This document shows, piece after piece, positions 18,225 to 28,125 of a DNA stretch of 64,000 nucleotides. The notes beneath the pieces are model-generated. The model made no database searches, was not told the origin of the DNA, and saw nothing but the letters and a program-made list of their open reading frames with translations. The DNA lies in NCBI GenBank assembly GCA_963763085.1, contig CAVXNB010000004.1, positions 992,001-1,056,000 of the forward strand. The letters are read 5' to 3'. Origin of the DNA: CAVXNB01 sp963763085 (GTDB taxonomy: Bacteria > Actinomycetota > Acidimicrobiia > Acidimicrobiales > Bog-793). The position numbers were made by a program, and so were the translations under genes. Each line of letters starts with the position of its first letter. The first letter of the stretch is position 1.

Positions 18225-21200
18225 ATGGTCTGTGCGAGCTGTGGGACCGAGAACCCAACAGGGACCAAGTTCTGCGAGGAGTGCGGGAACCCCCTGGCGC
18301 AGGTCTGCCAAAGTTGCGGAACGGTTCTCAGAGCGGGCACGAAGTTCTGCGGGGAGTGTGGGTCCCCGCAGGTCCCGGGCACTGCGCCGGCGTCGGCACC
18401 GGCCGCGACCGCCGCCGCCTCCCCCGCCGGCCCCAGCCCCAGTCCGAGCCCGAGCGCCGCCTTCGGCCCGGCTCCGGCACCCGCAGCGAGCCCCGGCACC
18501 GAGCTTCGGCACGTGTCGGTCCTGTTCTGTGACTTGGTCGGCTTCACCCCACTCGCCGAGAAACACGACCCCGAAGAAGTACGAGATCTCCTCTCCGGTT
18601 ACTTCGAGCTCGCCCGAGCCATCGTCAACCGGTACGGCGGCATCGTGGAGAAGTTCATCGGCGACGCCGTCATGGCCGTCTGGGGCGCTCCCGTCGCGAA
18701 GGAGGACGACGCCGAGCGGGCGGTCCGCGCCGGCCTCGAGCTCGTCTCGGCCGTGTCCGCCTACGGCGCCGAGCACGGCACGGAGCTCAAGGCCCGCGTC
18801 GGGATCGTGACGGGCGGGGTCGCCACGACCGAGACGCCCGAGGAGGGCCTCGTCATCGGCGACCGTGTGAACACCGCCGCCCGCATCCAGTCCGCGGCCC
18901 CGCCCGGGTGCTGCTATGTCGACGAGACGACCAGGGCCGCGACGGCGGCCGCCATCGCCTACGTCGACGCCGGCGAGCACGAGCTGAAGGGGAAGGCGGA
19001 GCCCGTCCGGTTAGCCCAGGCGACCCGGGTCGTCGCTGCAATAGCCGGCTCCCAGCGCTCGGGCGTCCTCGAGGCGCCCTTCATCGGGAGGGACCACGAG
19101 CTCCGCCTCGTAAAGGAGCTCTTCCACGCCTCCTCGGAACGTCAGTCGGCGCGGATGGTGCTCGTCTCGGGAGTCGCCGGGGTGGGTAAGTCCCGTCTCG
19201 CCTGGGAGTTCTTCAAGTACATCGACGGGCTGGCGGGAGACGTGCTGTGGCACGCCGGACGCTGCCTGTCCTACGGGGAGGGCGTGAGCTACTGGGCCCT
19301 GTCGGAGATGGTCCGCTCGAGGCTCCAGATCAGCGAGGAGGACCCGCTCGATATCGTCGCCGAGCGTCTGCGCAGCGGCCTCGAGCGCTGGATTCCCGAC
19401 GGTGCCGACCGGGACTACATCGCCCCGCGCCTCGGGCAGCTGCTCGGTCTGCCGAGTCCGAAGGTGCTCGCCCGGGAGGAGCTCTTCTCGGGCTGGCGGC
19501 TCTTCTTCGAGCGCCTCGCCGAATACCTCCCGGTGGTCATGGTGGTCGAGGACCTGCAGTGGGCCGACGCGGGCATGGTGGACTTCCTGGACCATCTCCT
19601 CGAGTGGTCGGGCGACCATGCCATCTTCTTGCTCGTGTTGTCCCGGCCGGAGGGCACGGACCGCAAGGGCCTCGGCCTCTCACGCCGGTCCGTCACGGCC
19701 CTCCCTCTCGACCCGCTTTCCGACGAGGTCGTCGGCGAGATGCTCGACGGCCTCGTGGCGGGGCTTCCGCTCGGAGCGCGCGCCCGCATCGTGGAGCGTG
19801 CGGAGGGGATCCCCCTGTACGCCATCGAGACCGTGCGGAGCCTCCTCGACAAAGGCGTCCTCGAAAAGGGGGACGGCACCGCGCTCCATCTCGTCGGCGA
19901 GCTCGGAGAGCTCGAGATCCCGCCCGGACTCACGGCTCTCATCGCTTCCCGCCTCGACGCGCTCGGCCCCGACGAGCGCCAGCTCGTCAAGGAGTGCTCG
20001 GTCCTCGGTGGGAGCTTTCCCCGCCAGGCGATCGAGGCCGTCTCCGACGCAGACCCCGGGGGCCTCGACGAGCTGCTCAGCTCGCTCGTGCGCAAGGAGG
20101 TGCTTGTCGTCCGGGCGGACAAGCTCTCCCCGGAACGCGGTCAGTACGCCTTCACCCAGTCCCTGATCCGGTCGGTCGCCTACGACATGTTGAACCGGGC
20201 CGAGCGCAAGGCCAGGCACTTGAAGACCGCCGAGCACCTTCGCTCCGCGTTCCCCGACGAGGGCGCCGAGGTGGCCGAGGTGATCGGCGCCCACCTTTAC
20301 GACGCCTACAAGGCCGCCGGCGACGACCCCGACTCGGAGATGCTTCGTGCAGCGGCGTGCGAGGCCTACGCGGTGGCGGCGGAGCGGGCGGAGTCCATCG
20401 GCGCCCCCGAGGCGGCCGAGGCCGCCTACCTAAGGGCCGCGGAGCTGAGCTCTGACGAAGCCCAGCGAGCCAGGTTCACCGAGATGGGCGGGCAGATGGC
20501 GTATCTCGCAGGCTGGGGCGACCGGGCCGCCGCCAATTTCGAGTCGGTCATCTCCACCCATACCGGGGCCGGGCGAGTCGTCGAGGCGGCGCGCGTGACG
20601 TCTTGGCTCGGCCAGGCTCTGAACTCTGTCGGTCAAGGTGAGATCGGGATCGCCCGGATGCGGGCGGCGCTGGCGTCACTCGAGGGAGTCGACGCCCCCC
20701 CGGAGGTGATAGCGGACCTTCAAGCCAGGCTCGCCGGTGCCCTGATCTTCTCCGGTCACGGCGACGAGGCCACTGGTGCCATCGAAGAGGCATTGATACT
20801 CGCGCAGCACTACGAGCTCGACGAGCAGCTCGTGATTGCTCTCGGAGGGAAAGCAACCCTGCTCGCTACGGAGGGGCGACCCACCGAGGCCCAGGCTCTG
20901 TACGAGATGCAGGCCTCCGTCGCCCGCCGTCTTGGCCGAGCTCAGGCCGAGGCCCTCGCGAACGGCAATCTCTCCGATCTCTGTATGACCCTCGACATCG
21001 CTGGAGCTGACGAGCATTGTCAGGCGGCGCTGGCGGCGGCGCCGCCGGGTAGGAGCCCGGCGTATGGAGGAGACAGCGGCCGGCAACCTGATGTACGTGC
21101 TGATCATGGCCGGCCGCCTCGACGAGGCCTACCGGATCGGGACCGAGGTGCACCGAGCCGGCGCCCAGTCCCCGGGATGGAATCAGGTCGCTCTTCGACT

Positions 21201-21831
21201 CGCTTGGATCGAAGCCATTCGAGGCAACTCCGTCGCCGCCAGGGAGCACCTCGAACCGTCGAGCGCTTCAGCGGACAGCGACAATGTCCAGACGCGCGTC
21301 ACGTATCTGGCGGCCGAGGGCTTCGTCGCCCTCGCCGAGGGCGACACGCGGCGCGCGCTCGAGGCTACGAACCGGGCGATCGACGAGAATCTGGCCGGCG
21401 GGCAGGAGTTCGCGCACGAAGCGGTCCGAATCGCCTATCCCGAGGCGCTCGAGGCCGCAATGACACTTCACGACCTCGCCGCCGTCGCGAAGCTGATCGA
21501 GCACGTCGCCACCCGTCCTCGGGGGGAGGTACCACCCTTCCTTCGCGCCCAGGGCCTCCGGGCGGAGGCGCTGCTGGCCGCTGCGGAGGGGCGCGACGAG
21601 GAGGTGGGGGGGAGGCTTGTGGGCGCGGAGGCTGTGTTTCGGGAGCTTGGGTATCCCTACTGGGCGGCGAGGGCGCAGCTCGATCGTGCGGAATGGCTCG
21701 CCGGCCAGGGTCGCGTCGAGGAGGCAGAGCGGCTCGCCGGCGAGGCCGCCGCCACCTTCGAGGTGGTGGGAGCCATGCCGATGGTCGCCCGGGCCGCGGC
21801 CGTCTCGAAGGCCGCGGCCGCCGTCAGCTGA
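18225..21831 (+). CDS. Class III adenylate cyclase with zinc ribbons, AAA ATPase and TPR tail (frame interrupted)
   Basis: A roughly 1,200-residue regulator. Residues 1-50 hold two CxxC...CxxC zinc ribbons (VCASCGTENPTGTKFCEECG and VCQSCGTVL...FCGECG). The cyclase domain (about 95-265) keeps both metal Asp residues (LFCDLVGFT; KFIGDAVMAVWG), the adenine-selecting Lys (EKFIGD) and Asp (VIGDRVN), and the transition-state Asn/Arg (NTAARI), so it should make cAMP. An AAA/STAND ATPase follows with VSGVAGVGKSRLAWEFF and VVEDLQWADA, then TPR-like helices. Frame 0 runs to about 21050; the tail (METAAGNL region to 21831) is in frame 1, joined by removing one base from GCGGCGGCGCCGCCGGG. The stop overlaps the convergent CDF gene by eight bases. 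Confidence 0.88.
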
Positions 21832-22732
21832 GCTGGGGACCCCGAGAGACCGCATCGACGGCGCACGCGTCGGCCACGTCGTCGGCGCAAGGCTCGCACT
21901 CCATCTCGAGGGTGGCGTGCGCAACCCGGAAACGCTCGCCCACCGCAGACTTGACCCGCTCCCCGATGACCTGCGCCTGCTCGAGGCTCGGGTGCCCGTC
22001 GAGCACGATGTGGGCCGAGAGCGCCCGTATCTCGCTCGACAGGCTCCAGCAGTGCAGGTCGTGGACCTCGGTCACGCCCGGCGTGGCCGAGATCACCAAC
22101 GCTACGGCGGACACGTCGAGATCGGAGGGAGTCGCCTCGAGCAGGACCCCCACGCTCGCCCGCACGAGCCGCCACGCCTCAGCGCCGATGAGAAGTGCGA
22201 CCAGGAGGGCCACGATCGGGTCGAGCGCCCAGAAACGACCCGTCGCGAATATCACCGCCCCCGCCACGATGACCCCGGCGGCAGCTGCGGCGTCGCCGGC
22301 GAAATGGAGGGCCACGGCCCGGAAATTGAGGTCGCCGGCAGGGTCGCGGAGCAACAGGGCCGCGGCAGCGTTTCCTACCATGCCGCCCGCCGCCACGATC
22401 ACCACCAGCCCACCGTGCACATGGGTCGGGTGGCCGAGGCGGTACACGGCGAGAGCGGCGACACCGAGGGTCACCACGACGATCGCGGTCGCGTTCGCCA
22501 GTGCGGCGAGGATCGTGGCACGGTGCCAGCCGAACGACTTGGCGGCGGTGGCCGGCCGGAGGGCGAGCCGCGTCGCCACCAGCGCGAGCCCGAGCGCGCC
22601 GGCGTCTGCCAGATCGTGGCCGGCCGTGGCGAACAGGCCGGTCGAATGGGCGAACACGGCGCCGACGCTCTCGCCGGCTACGAGCATCAGGTCGAGAACG
22701 AGAGCCAGCACGAGCCGGCGAGTTCGGGTCAT
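21824..22732 (-). CDS. Cation diffusion facilitator (CDF) metal exporter
   Basis: A 302-residue six-helix CDF protein exporting Zn, Co, Cd or Mn in exchange for protons. The two transport-site signatures are seen: HDLADA in helix 2 (HxxxD) and HFAGDA in helix 5 (HxxxD). A His-D/H-x-x-D metal site of this type usually favours zinc, but the first histidine motif varies in the family, so selectivity is left open. The cytoplasmic C-terminal domain contains VTEVHDLHCWSLSSEIRALSAHIVLDG and a Cys-rich end (MECEPCADD). ATG 22732 is eight bases after the nucleotidyltransferase stop, so the two form an operon. Confidence 0.92.
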   Translation of the reverse strand: MTRTRRLVLALVLDLMLVAGESVGAVFAHSTGLFATAGHDLADAGALGLALVATRLALRPATAAKSFGWHRATILAALANATAIVVVTLGVAALAVYRLGHPTHVHGGLVVIVAAGGMVGNAAAALLLRDPAGDLNFRAVALHFAGDAAAAAGVIVAGAVIFATGRFWALDPIVALLVALLIGAEAWRLVRASVGVLLEATPSDLDVSAVALVISATPGVTEVHDLHCWSLSSEIRALSAHIVLDGHPSLEQAQVIGERVKSAVGERFRVAHATLEMECEPCADDVADACAVDAVSRGPQLS

Positions 22733-22740
22733 GGACGGCC

Positions 22741-23583
22741 TCAGCCGGCGAGTCCCTCGGCGATGAGCGCGCGGACGAGGGGGAGATCGTCGGGGTGGGT
22801 GAGCCCGATGCAACGACTGTGCGACGGGACGACGCGGATCGCCGCCCGGCCTTCTGCCGCCGCGCGGCCGACGACGTCGGGCAGGAGCAGCTCGGGCGGT
22901 TTGCCCTCGGCGTGGGGGGCCGTGGCCGGGTCGAAAGCGTCGAGGGCCGCGTCGAGCTCGTCGAGCATCGCCTCTGCAAAGCCCCACAGGTTCATGCTCA
23001 CGGCCTCTTCTCCACTGAAGCTTCGCACCTCCTGCGCGCCCCGCCCGGCCAGGGGAGAACCCTCGAAGGATCCGTCGGGGAGGCGCTGCACCGAGTGCTC
23101 GACGAGCCGGTTGAGGAATCCGTCAGCGCCGATCTCGCACATCCCGCGGGTGACCGGTGCGTCGGTGAGCACCGTGTCCGCGAGGCGGTAGGAGACAATG
23201 ACGCTCTCGCCCTCGGCGCCGATCCGGAGCTGCTCGGCCAGCGCCGCGATCGCCGCTGTCCCGTACAGGTCGTCCGCGTTCGCGACCCCGAACGGCCCGT
23301 CGACGAACGGGCGGGCCGACTCAACCGCCTGAGCGGTGCCGGCGATCGCCCCCTGGATCACCGGGGAAACGGGGAGATCGGGAGGCCAGAAGGACTTGAT
23401 GTGCGCCATGAGCTCGTCCTGCACCTCTTCCCGGACGATCAGGATGACGCCGTCGAAGCCGGCGGTGACCGCGTCGCGGGCAGTGAAGTCCATGATCGCC
23501 TCGCCCGCCGGCCCCACGGACGCGAGCTGCTTGAGGCCGCCGAACCGGCGCCCGTGACCGGCTGCGAGGACGACGAGCTGCAC
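22741..23583 (-). CDS. Nucleotidyltransferase family protein
   Basis: A 280-residue protein with a sugar-nucleotidyltransferase fold. It opens MQLVVLAAGHGRRFGGLKQL (the nucleotide loop with GxGxR) and has GVANADDLYGTAAI with the metal-binding Asp, plus VSYRLADTVLTDAPVTRGMCEIG. There is no left-handed-helix C-domain, so it is not GlmU- or GlgC-like in full. The substrate is not evident. On the complement, TAGGCT (23590-23595) is six bases before the GTG, which suggests leaderless transcription. It is the promoter-proximal gene of a pair with the CDF exporter; a functional link is unclear. Confidence 0.8.
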   Translation of the reverse strand: MQLVVLAAGHGRRFGGLKQLASVGPAGEAIMDFTARDAVTAGFDGVILIVREEVQDELMAHIKSFWPPDLPVSPVIQGAIAGTAQAVESARPFVDGPFGVANADDLYGTAAIAALAEQLRIGAEGESVIVSYRLADTVLTDAPVTRGMCEIGADGFLNRLVEHSVQRLPDGSFEGSPLAGRGAQEVRSFSGEEAVSMNLWGFAEAMLDELDAALDAFDPATAPHAEGKPPELLLPDVVGRAAAEGRAAIRVVPSHSRCIGLTHPDDLPLVRALIAEGLAG

Positions 23584-23659
23584 GCTAGAAGCCTACGGCC
23601 TCCTATCATCGAGACGGACGGAGTGTGCCCAGGGCCCTGAACGCGAGAGGAGGCCGCCG

Positions 23660-24114
23660 GTGTACAACGATGCCGAAGAGCAGGCGGTTCCGGTCGCGGT
23701 CAGCGTCGGGATCTCCACGAGGTCGCCCGCCGGCGCCCGGTCGCCAAGCCCGCCGGCCCGGTCGCCAAGCCGGCCGATGTCCCCGCCGCCGGCCCGGTCG
23801 ACGACGCCGAACGCGCCTGCCGTAAGGAGGCGCTCGAGGGGCTGATGGCGCTCATGCGCCCGGCCGTCCAAGCCGACGGGGGCGACCTCGCCGTGATCGA
23901 AGTCGACTACGACGCCGGCGTCGTGGAGGTCCAGCTGCAAGGTGCGTGCGGGTCGTGCGCAATCTCTGCGGTGACGTTGCAGGGCGGCGTCGAGCGGCTC
24001 TTGAAGGAGCGCCTGCCGTGGGTGACGGAGGTCAAGGGCGGAGTTGACGACTCGGTCGACCCGTTCGAGAGCGCGGCCATGGGCCGTGGAGGCTACGTCC
24101 CCCGCTGGGAGTGA
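23660..24114 (+). CDS. nfuA: NifU C-terminal-domain Fe-S scaffold/carrier (Nfu), frame interrupted
   Basis: The C-terminal domain has the Nfu opening MRPAVQADGGDL and the CGSCAIS motif (CxxC) that binds a 4Fe-4S cluster passed to client proteins. Residues from ATG 23845 on are in frame 1, but the first Nfu helix (ERACRKEALEGLM) lies upstream in the same frame with no start codon. A GTG at 23660 with a strong Shine-Dalgarno (GAGAGGAGG, 23645-23653) begins in frame 2. The two most likely join by one missing base (or two extra) within the CGGTCGCCAAGC repeats at 23737-23775. The last seven codons overlap the convergent acyl-CoA dehydrogenase gene. Confidence 0.78.
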
Positions 24115-25928
24115 AGGACCTCTTTCGGTTCCAGCCTGCCATAGCGGATCAGCGGCTCGAACAGATCGAGGACGGTCCGGTCGGGGCTCGTGATGCCCCT
24201 TACAGGCGGTGACTCGAGCCTTCGGTGGGTGAAGTGGGCGGCGATGGCTGCTTTGCGGGCGTCGCCGTTTTGCTGCAGCGACCAGGCGGCTTCCTCACAG
24301 AGCAACGCCCCTTCCAGCGTGTCGGCCATCAAGTAGGAGAAGCGCCGCAGCTGCAGAAGCGCCAGGTCCTCCGGGGCCGCCTGCAGGTAGCCGATGGCCT
24401 CGACGAGCTCGGTCCGGGCGGCCCGCACGGCGGCGGCGGGCCGGTCGAGGGCGCCCTCGGCCTCGGCCAGGTCCGCGGCCTCGAGGGCTCGGTCGATACG
24501 TCGTAGCACGGCTTCGTGGGCGCCCTCGGAGCGCATGGCCCGCCGGACGTCGATGGCACAGATGTTCTCCGTGCCCTCCCAGATGGTGTGGCACTGGGCG
24601 TCGCGGAGCTGGCGGGCCATCGGCCAGTCCTCCATGTAGCCGTTGCCGCCGAAGATCTCGAGCGCGTGCGTGGCCGACTCGAGTCCTACCCGGCACGTCC
24701 GGAGCTTGGCGAGCGGGATGGCGATCCGGCGCAGCAGAGCACCCTCCTCCGGACTGGAGGCGAGCCTCGCCGCGGCGGCGCACTCGAACGTCAGGGCCAG
24801 GCCGGCCTCGAGATCGGCGAGCAGGTCGACGAGCGTCTCGCGGACGAGCGGGTACGCATCGATCCTGTGGCCGAACTGCTCGCGCCCGCCGGCGTAGATG
24901 GCCGCCTCCAGCCAGGTGCGCCGGTGGATCCCGAGCCCCATGAGCGCCACACCGAAACGACTCCCGTTCACCATCTCCATCATCCGGTTGATGCCGCGGC
25001 CGTCGCGGGCGCCGTCGCGGGCGGCGTCCCGGGCCCCGTCCCCGCCGGCGGCGTTCTGGTCGTCCCCGCCGGCGTCCGCCGCCTCCGGTTGCGGTCCCGC
25101 CAACCAGGCGAGCGCCCCGTCGAGGGTGACCTCGCCGGTGGGGACGGCGACGGTGCCGAGCTTCGGCTTGAGCCGTTTGATCCGAAAGCCGTTCGAGGAC
25201 CCGTCGGGAAGCCGGCTCGGGACGATGAATGTGGCGAGCCCGCGGCTGCCGCCCGGGGCGCCTTCGGGCCGGGCGAGCACGATGAAGACGTCGGCGTCAA
25301 CGTTGGAGCAGAAGTACTTGTCGCCGAAGAGCCGCCACTCGTCGCCGTCCTGGACCGCGCGGGTGGTGTTGGCGCCGACGTCGCTACCGCCCTGGCGCTC
25401 GGTGAGGAACATCCCGCCGTTCCAGAAGTGCTCCGGATCGAGTGACGTGAGCCGACCGACGATGTCGTCGCGCACGGCTGCGGGCGCATAGCGCTGCACG
25501 ATGTCTGCCGCCCCGCCGGCCATGCCGAGCGCGCAGTAGATCGCCGTCTCCGCTTGGCACACCACGTAGGCGATGGCGGCGGTCACGACTGACGGCACCC
25601 GCCGCCCAGCGTGCTCAGGCATCCCCACGAACCCAGCCCTCACCAGCTCATCCCTGTTCGCCACCCACGTCGGATGATGCACGACCCGCACTTCGTCGCG
25701 GCCCCAGTGGTCGTAGCGCTCGAGCACCGGGCCGTGCTTGTCGGTGATTTCGGCGCGGGCGGCGATCGTCGAGCCGACGAGCTTGCCGAAACGGCCGAGC
25801 TGATCCTCCGCGAACGCCCGGTCGCCGCCGTCTGGCAGCAGCCGGTCCAACAGCAGCGACAGGTTGGGATCGATTTGGTACCAGTCGAGGCCGATGGCGC
25901 CGTCGTAGCCGGCGTAGTCGGGAAGCAT
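24093..25928 (-). CDS. Acyl-CoA dehydrogenase, AidB-like
   Basis: A 611-residue flavoprotein of the acyl-CoA dehydrogenase superfamily. It resembles the AidB branch: a long N-terminal domain with RVVHHPTWVANRDELVR, FAD-contact segment GGMFLTERQGGSDVGANTT, RLFGDKYFCSNVDADVFIVLARP, GFRIKRLKPKLGTVAVPTGEV and ALEIFGGNGYMEDWPMARQLRDAQ. Residues about 275-310 are a low-complexity insert (DAGGDDQNAAGGDGARD...) produced partly by a repeated CGTCCCCGCCGGCG 14-mer on the plus strand. AidB proteins may protect DNA or oxidise unusual acyl-CoAs; the substrate here is unknown. The ATG shares one base with the GNAT stop (TGATG). Confidence 0.9.
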   Translation of the reverse strand: MLPDYAGYDGAIGLDWYQIDPNLSLLLDRLLPDGGDRAFAEDQLGRFGKLVGSTIAARAEITDKHGPVLERYDHWGRDEVRVVHHPTWVANRDELVRAGFVGMPEHAGRRVPSVVTAAIAYVVCQAETAIYCALGMAGGAADIVQRYAPAAVRDDIVGRLTSLDPEHFWNGGMFLTERQGGSDVGANTTRAVQDGDEWRLFGDKYFCSNVDADVFIVLARPEGAPGGSRGLATFIVPSRLPDGSSNGFRIKRLKPKLGTVAVPTGEVTLDGALAWLAGPQPEAADAGGDDQNAAGGDGARDAARDGARDGRGINRMMEMVNGSRFGVALMGLGIHRRTWLEAAIYAGGREQFGHRIDAYPLVRETLVDLLADLEAGLALTFECAAAARLASSPEEGALLRRIAIPLAKLRTCRVGLESATHALEIFGGNGYMEDWPMARQLRDAQCHTIWEGTENICAIDVRRAMRSEGAHEAVLRRIDRALEAADLAEAEGALDRPAAAVRAARTELVEAIGYLQAAPEDLALLQLRRFSYLMADTLEGALLCEEAAWSLQQNGDARKAAIAAHFTHRRLESPPVRGITSPDRTVLDLFEPLIRYGRLEPKEVLHSQRGT

Positions 25929-26803
25929 CAGCCGACCGCCACGGCGTAGTAGTCCTCGGTGCCGACCACGTCGAACCCGCAGCTCTGGTAGAGATGCAGG
26001 GCGGCGTCGTTGGTGCAGGACACCTCGAGGTGGACGTTCGGCACGCCCTCGTCAGACAGGTCGCCTGCCAGCTCCGAAAGCACCTGGCGGCCGATCCCGC
26101 GGCCCTGGAACGCCGGCGTGACGGCGAACCCGTAGATGCCGGCGCCGTCGCCGTCCCGGTCGACACGCACCGTGCCGACGAGCTCGCCGGCGCGCTCGAT
26201 GACGAGAGTGCCGGTGAACCGTCTCATCAGCGTCTCGAGGTCTGCGCTCTCGAGCTGCTCGGCCGGGAGGTCGAACGCCTCACTGATGCACGAGATGATG
26301 AAGGGGCCGTCCTCGATCCCGGCCTCGCGGACCGTGATGAGCGGATCCGGGGTCACGGCTGCGGGCGAGCGAGAGAGGACCATTCGGTGCTCGGAATGCT
26401 CCACGCTCCCGCCCACCGATCGGGCGAAGGCGGCGCCGGCTTCGTAGGTGCGGTCCACTACGAGCAGAGCCTGGCGCACGCCGCGGCCCACCATCTCCGC
26501 CACGGCGGCCGCGAACAGTGTGGAGAAGATGCCCTGCCGCCGGGCCGAAGGGTGGACCATGCCGCAGACCTCGACCTGGTCGGGCCGAAATCCGTAGATA
26601 CCGAGGAACCCGACGAGCCCGTGCTCGCCGATCCACAGGAAGTCGTTGACCTGGTCGGCCGGTCTGGACCGCAGGGTTCCCCACTCCAGCTTGAGGCGGC
26701 CGCCGTCGGCGGCGACGCAGGCGCCGGCAAGCGCTTCGATCTCGTGGAGCTCCTCGGGCCGAAGCCCTGCTTCGGCGAGCAGCCGCCCGCGAGGTCGCTT
26801 CAG
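25928..26803 (-). CDS. GNAT acetyltransferase (possible tandem domains), CTG start
   Basis: About 291 residues. The C-terminal half is a clear GNAT domain: GIYGFAVTPAFQGRGIGRQVL (acetyl-CoA loop with the QxxGxG/A motif), then VHLEVSCTNDAALHLYQSCGF. The N-terminal half also has a GNAT-like pattern (CGMVHPSARRQGIFSTLF), giving a two-domain layout like MshD. No ATG, GTG or TTG occurs in frame between the upstream stop-free region and residue ~80. The best start is CTG at 26803, overlapping the TGA of the acyl-CoA dehydrogenase gene (CTGA). Overlaps on both sides place it in one operon with both dehydrogenases. Acceptor substrate unknown. Confidence 0.78.
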   Translation of the reverse strand: MKRPRGRLLAEAGLRPEELHEIEALAGACVAADGGRLKLEWGTLRSRPADQVNDFLWIGEHGLVGFLGIYGFRPDQVEVCGMVHPSARRQGIFSTLFAAAVAEMVGRGVRQALLVVDRTYEAGAAFARSVGGSVEHSEHRMVLSRSPAAVTPDPLITVREAGIEDGPFIISCISEAFDLPAEQLESADLETLMRRFTGTLVIERAGELVGTVRVDRDGDGAGIYGFAVTPAFQGRGIGRQVLSELAGDLSDEGVPNVHLEVSCTNDAALHLYQSCGFDVVGTEDYYAVAVG

Positions 26804-28071
26804 CCTGCTGCCCCCGTCTTGTGCTCCGGACGCGGCTCCTTCGGGAGCCCGAGGACGCGCTCGCCCACGATGTTGCGCTGGATCTGAGCCGTTCCCCCCC
26901 AGATCGTCTCGGACCTCGAGAAGAAGAAACTGGACTGCAGCCCGCTCACCGGATACCCCGGGCGAAGGTGCCGCGTCGGGACTCCAGGGTTCAACTCCTC
27001 GTCCCCGCCGGCGCCGTCGTCCCCGCCGGCGCCGGTCAGGATCTGGCCGCTCATGCCGAGGATGTCGATCGCGAGCTCCATGACGTCTCGGTGGTACTCG
27101 GACCAGAACATCTTGTTGGTAGCCGCCAAGCCGGCCGCCGAACGGTCCTCGTTGAGGGCCGAGGTCAGCGTGCGCAGGCCGTTGATCTGCATGATCTTGA
27201 CCTTGGACCACGCCTGGGCGAGGCGCTGGCGGATCCCGGGATCGTTCAGCTTCCCGTTGCCCCGAGCGATCTCGATGATCTGTTCGAGCTCTTTCTGGAA
27301 TCGCCGGTAGCCGGTAGTGGCCGACGTGCCGCGCTCGAAGCCGAGCGTCGTCATCGCGATCTGCCAGCCGTTGTTCACGCCTCCGACGACGGCATCGCGC
27401 GGGCAGCGGGCGTTGGTGAAGAAGACCTCGTTGAATTCGGCCGACCCGTCCACCTGGGCGATCGGCCGCACCTCGATACCGTCCTGGCGCATCGGCACCA
27501 ACAGGTAGGAGATGCCCTTGTGCTGCGGGGCGTCGGGATCGGTGCGGCAGAGAAGGAAGATGTAGTCGGCGTACTGCGCCTGGGTCGTCCAGACCTTCTG
27601 GCCGTTGATGACCCACTCGTCGCCGTCGAGCTCGGCGCGGGTCTTGAGCGAGGCGAGATCCGAGCCGGCGTCGGGCTCGGAGAACCCCTGACACCAGCTG
27701 ACCTCACCGTGCAGGATCTTCGGGAGGAAGAACTGCTTCTGCTCCTCGGAGCCCCACTCGAGGATTGTCGGCCCGACGAGGGTGTCACCGAAGAAATCGG
27801 CCCGCATCGGCGCGTTCAGCCTCGCGAACTCCTCGTTCAGGACCACGCTCTCCATGATCGACAGGCCGCGGCCGCCGTACTCCTTCGGCCACGAGGCGCA
27901 GATCCAACCGCCCTCCGCAAGCTTCGGGGTCCACTCCTTGGCGAACTGGGCGCGCTCCTCAGGAGTCATCTGGAACCCGGGCTCGCCCCAGCCTTCCGGC
28001 AGATTGTCCTCGAGCCAGGCCCGGATCTCTGTGCGGAAAGCCTCGGCCTCCGGCGGATAGGTCAGGTCCAT
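26800..28071 (-). CDS. Acyl-CoA dehydrogenase
   Basis: A 423-residue acyl-CoA dehydrogenase: MDLTYPPEAEAFRTEIRAWL, GGRGLSIMESVVLNEEFARL, the FAD segment WCQGFSEPDAGSDLASLKTRA, WVINGQKVWTTQAQYADYIFLLCRT, and the C-terminal ETIWGGTAQIQRNIVGERVLGLP. The usual catalytic Glu position and chain-length preference cannot be fixed by eye. An insert (GAGGDDGAGGDE, about 370-385) carries two copies of the 14-mer CGTCCCCGCCGGCG on the plus strand. TAACCT (complement, 28078-28083) is six bases before the ATG, so the transcript is probably leaderless. It heads the ACAD-GNAT-ACAD operon. Confidence 0.93.
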   Translation of the reverse strand: MDLTYPPEAEAFRTEIRAWLEDNLPEGWGEPGFQMTPEERAQFAKEWTPKLAEGGWICASWPKEYGGRGLSIMESVVLNEEFARLNAPMRADFFGDTLVGPTILEWGSEEQKQFFLPKILHGEVSWCQGFSEPDAGSDLASLKTRAELDGDEWVINGQKVWTTQAQYADYIFLLCRTDPDAPQHKGISYLLVPMRQDGIEVRPIAQVDGSAEFNEVFFTNARCPRDAVVGGVNNGWQIAMTTLGFERGTSATTGYRRFQKELEQIIEIARGNGKLNDPGIRQRLAQAWSKVKIMQINGLRTLTSALNEDRSAAGLAATNKMFWSEYHRDVMELAIDILGMSGQILTGAGGDDGAGGDEELNPGVPTRHLRPGYPVSGLQSSFFFSRSETIWGGTAQIQRNIVGERVLGLPKEPRPEHKTGAAG

Positions 28072-28125
28072 GGCCGCAGGTTACCCGCCGGCCCGGTGGC
28101 CCAACGGCGCGACCTCACCAGGCGC

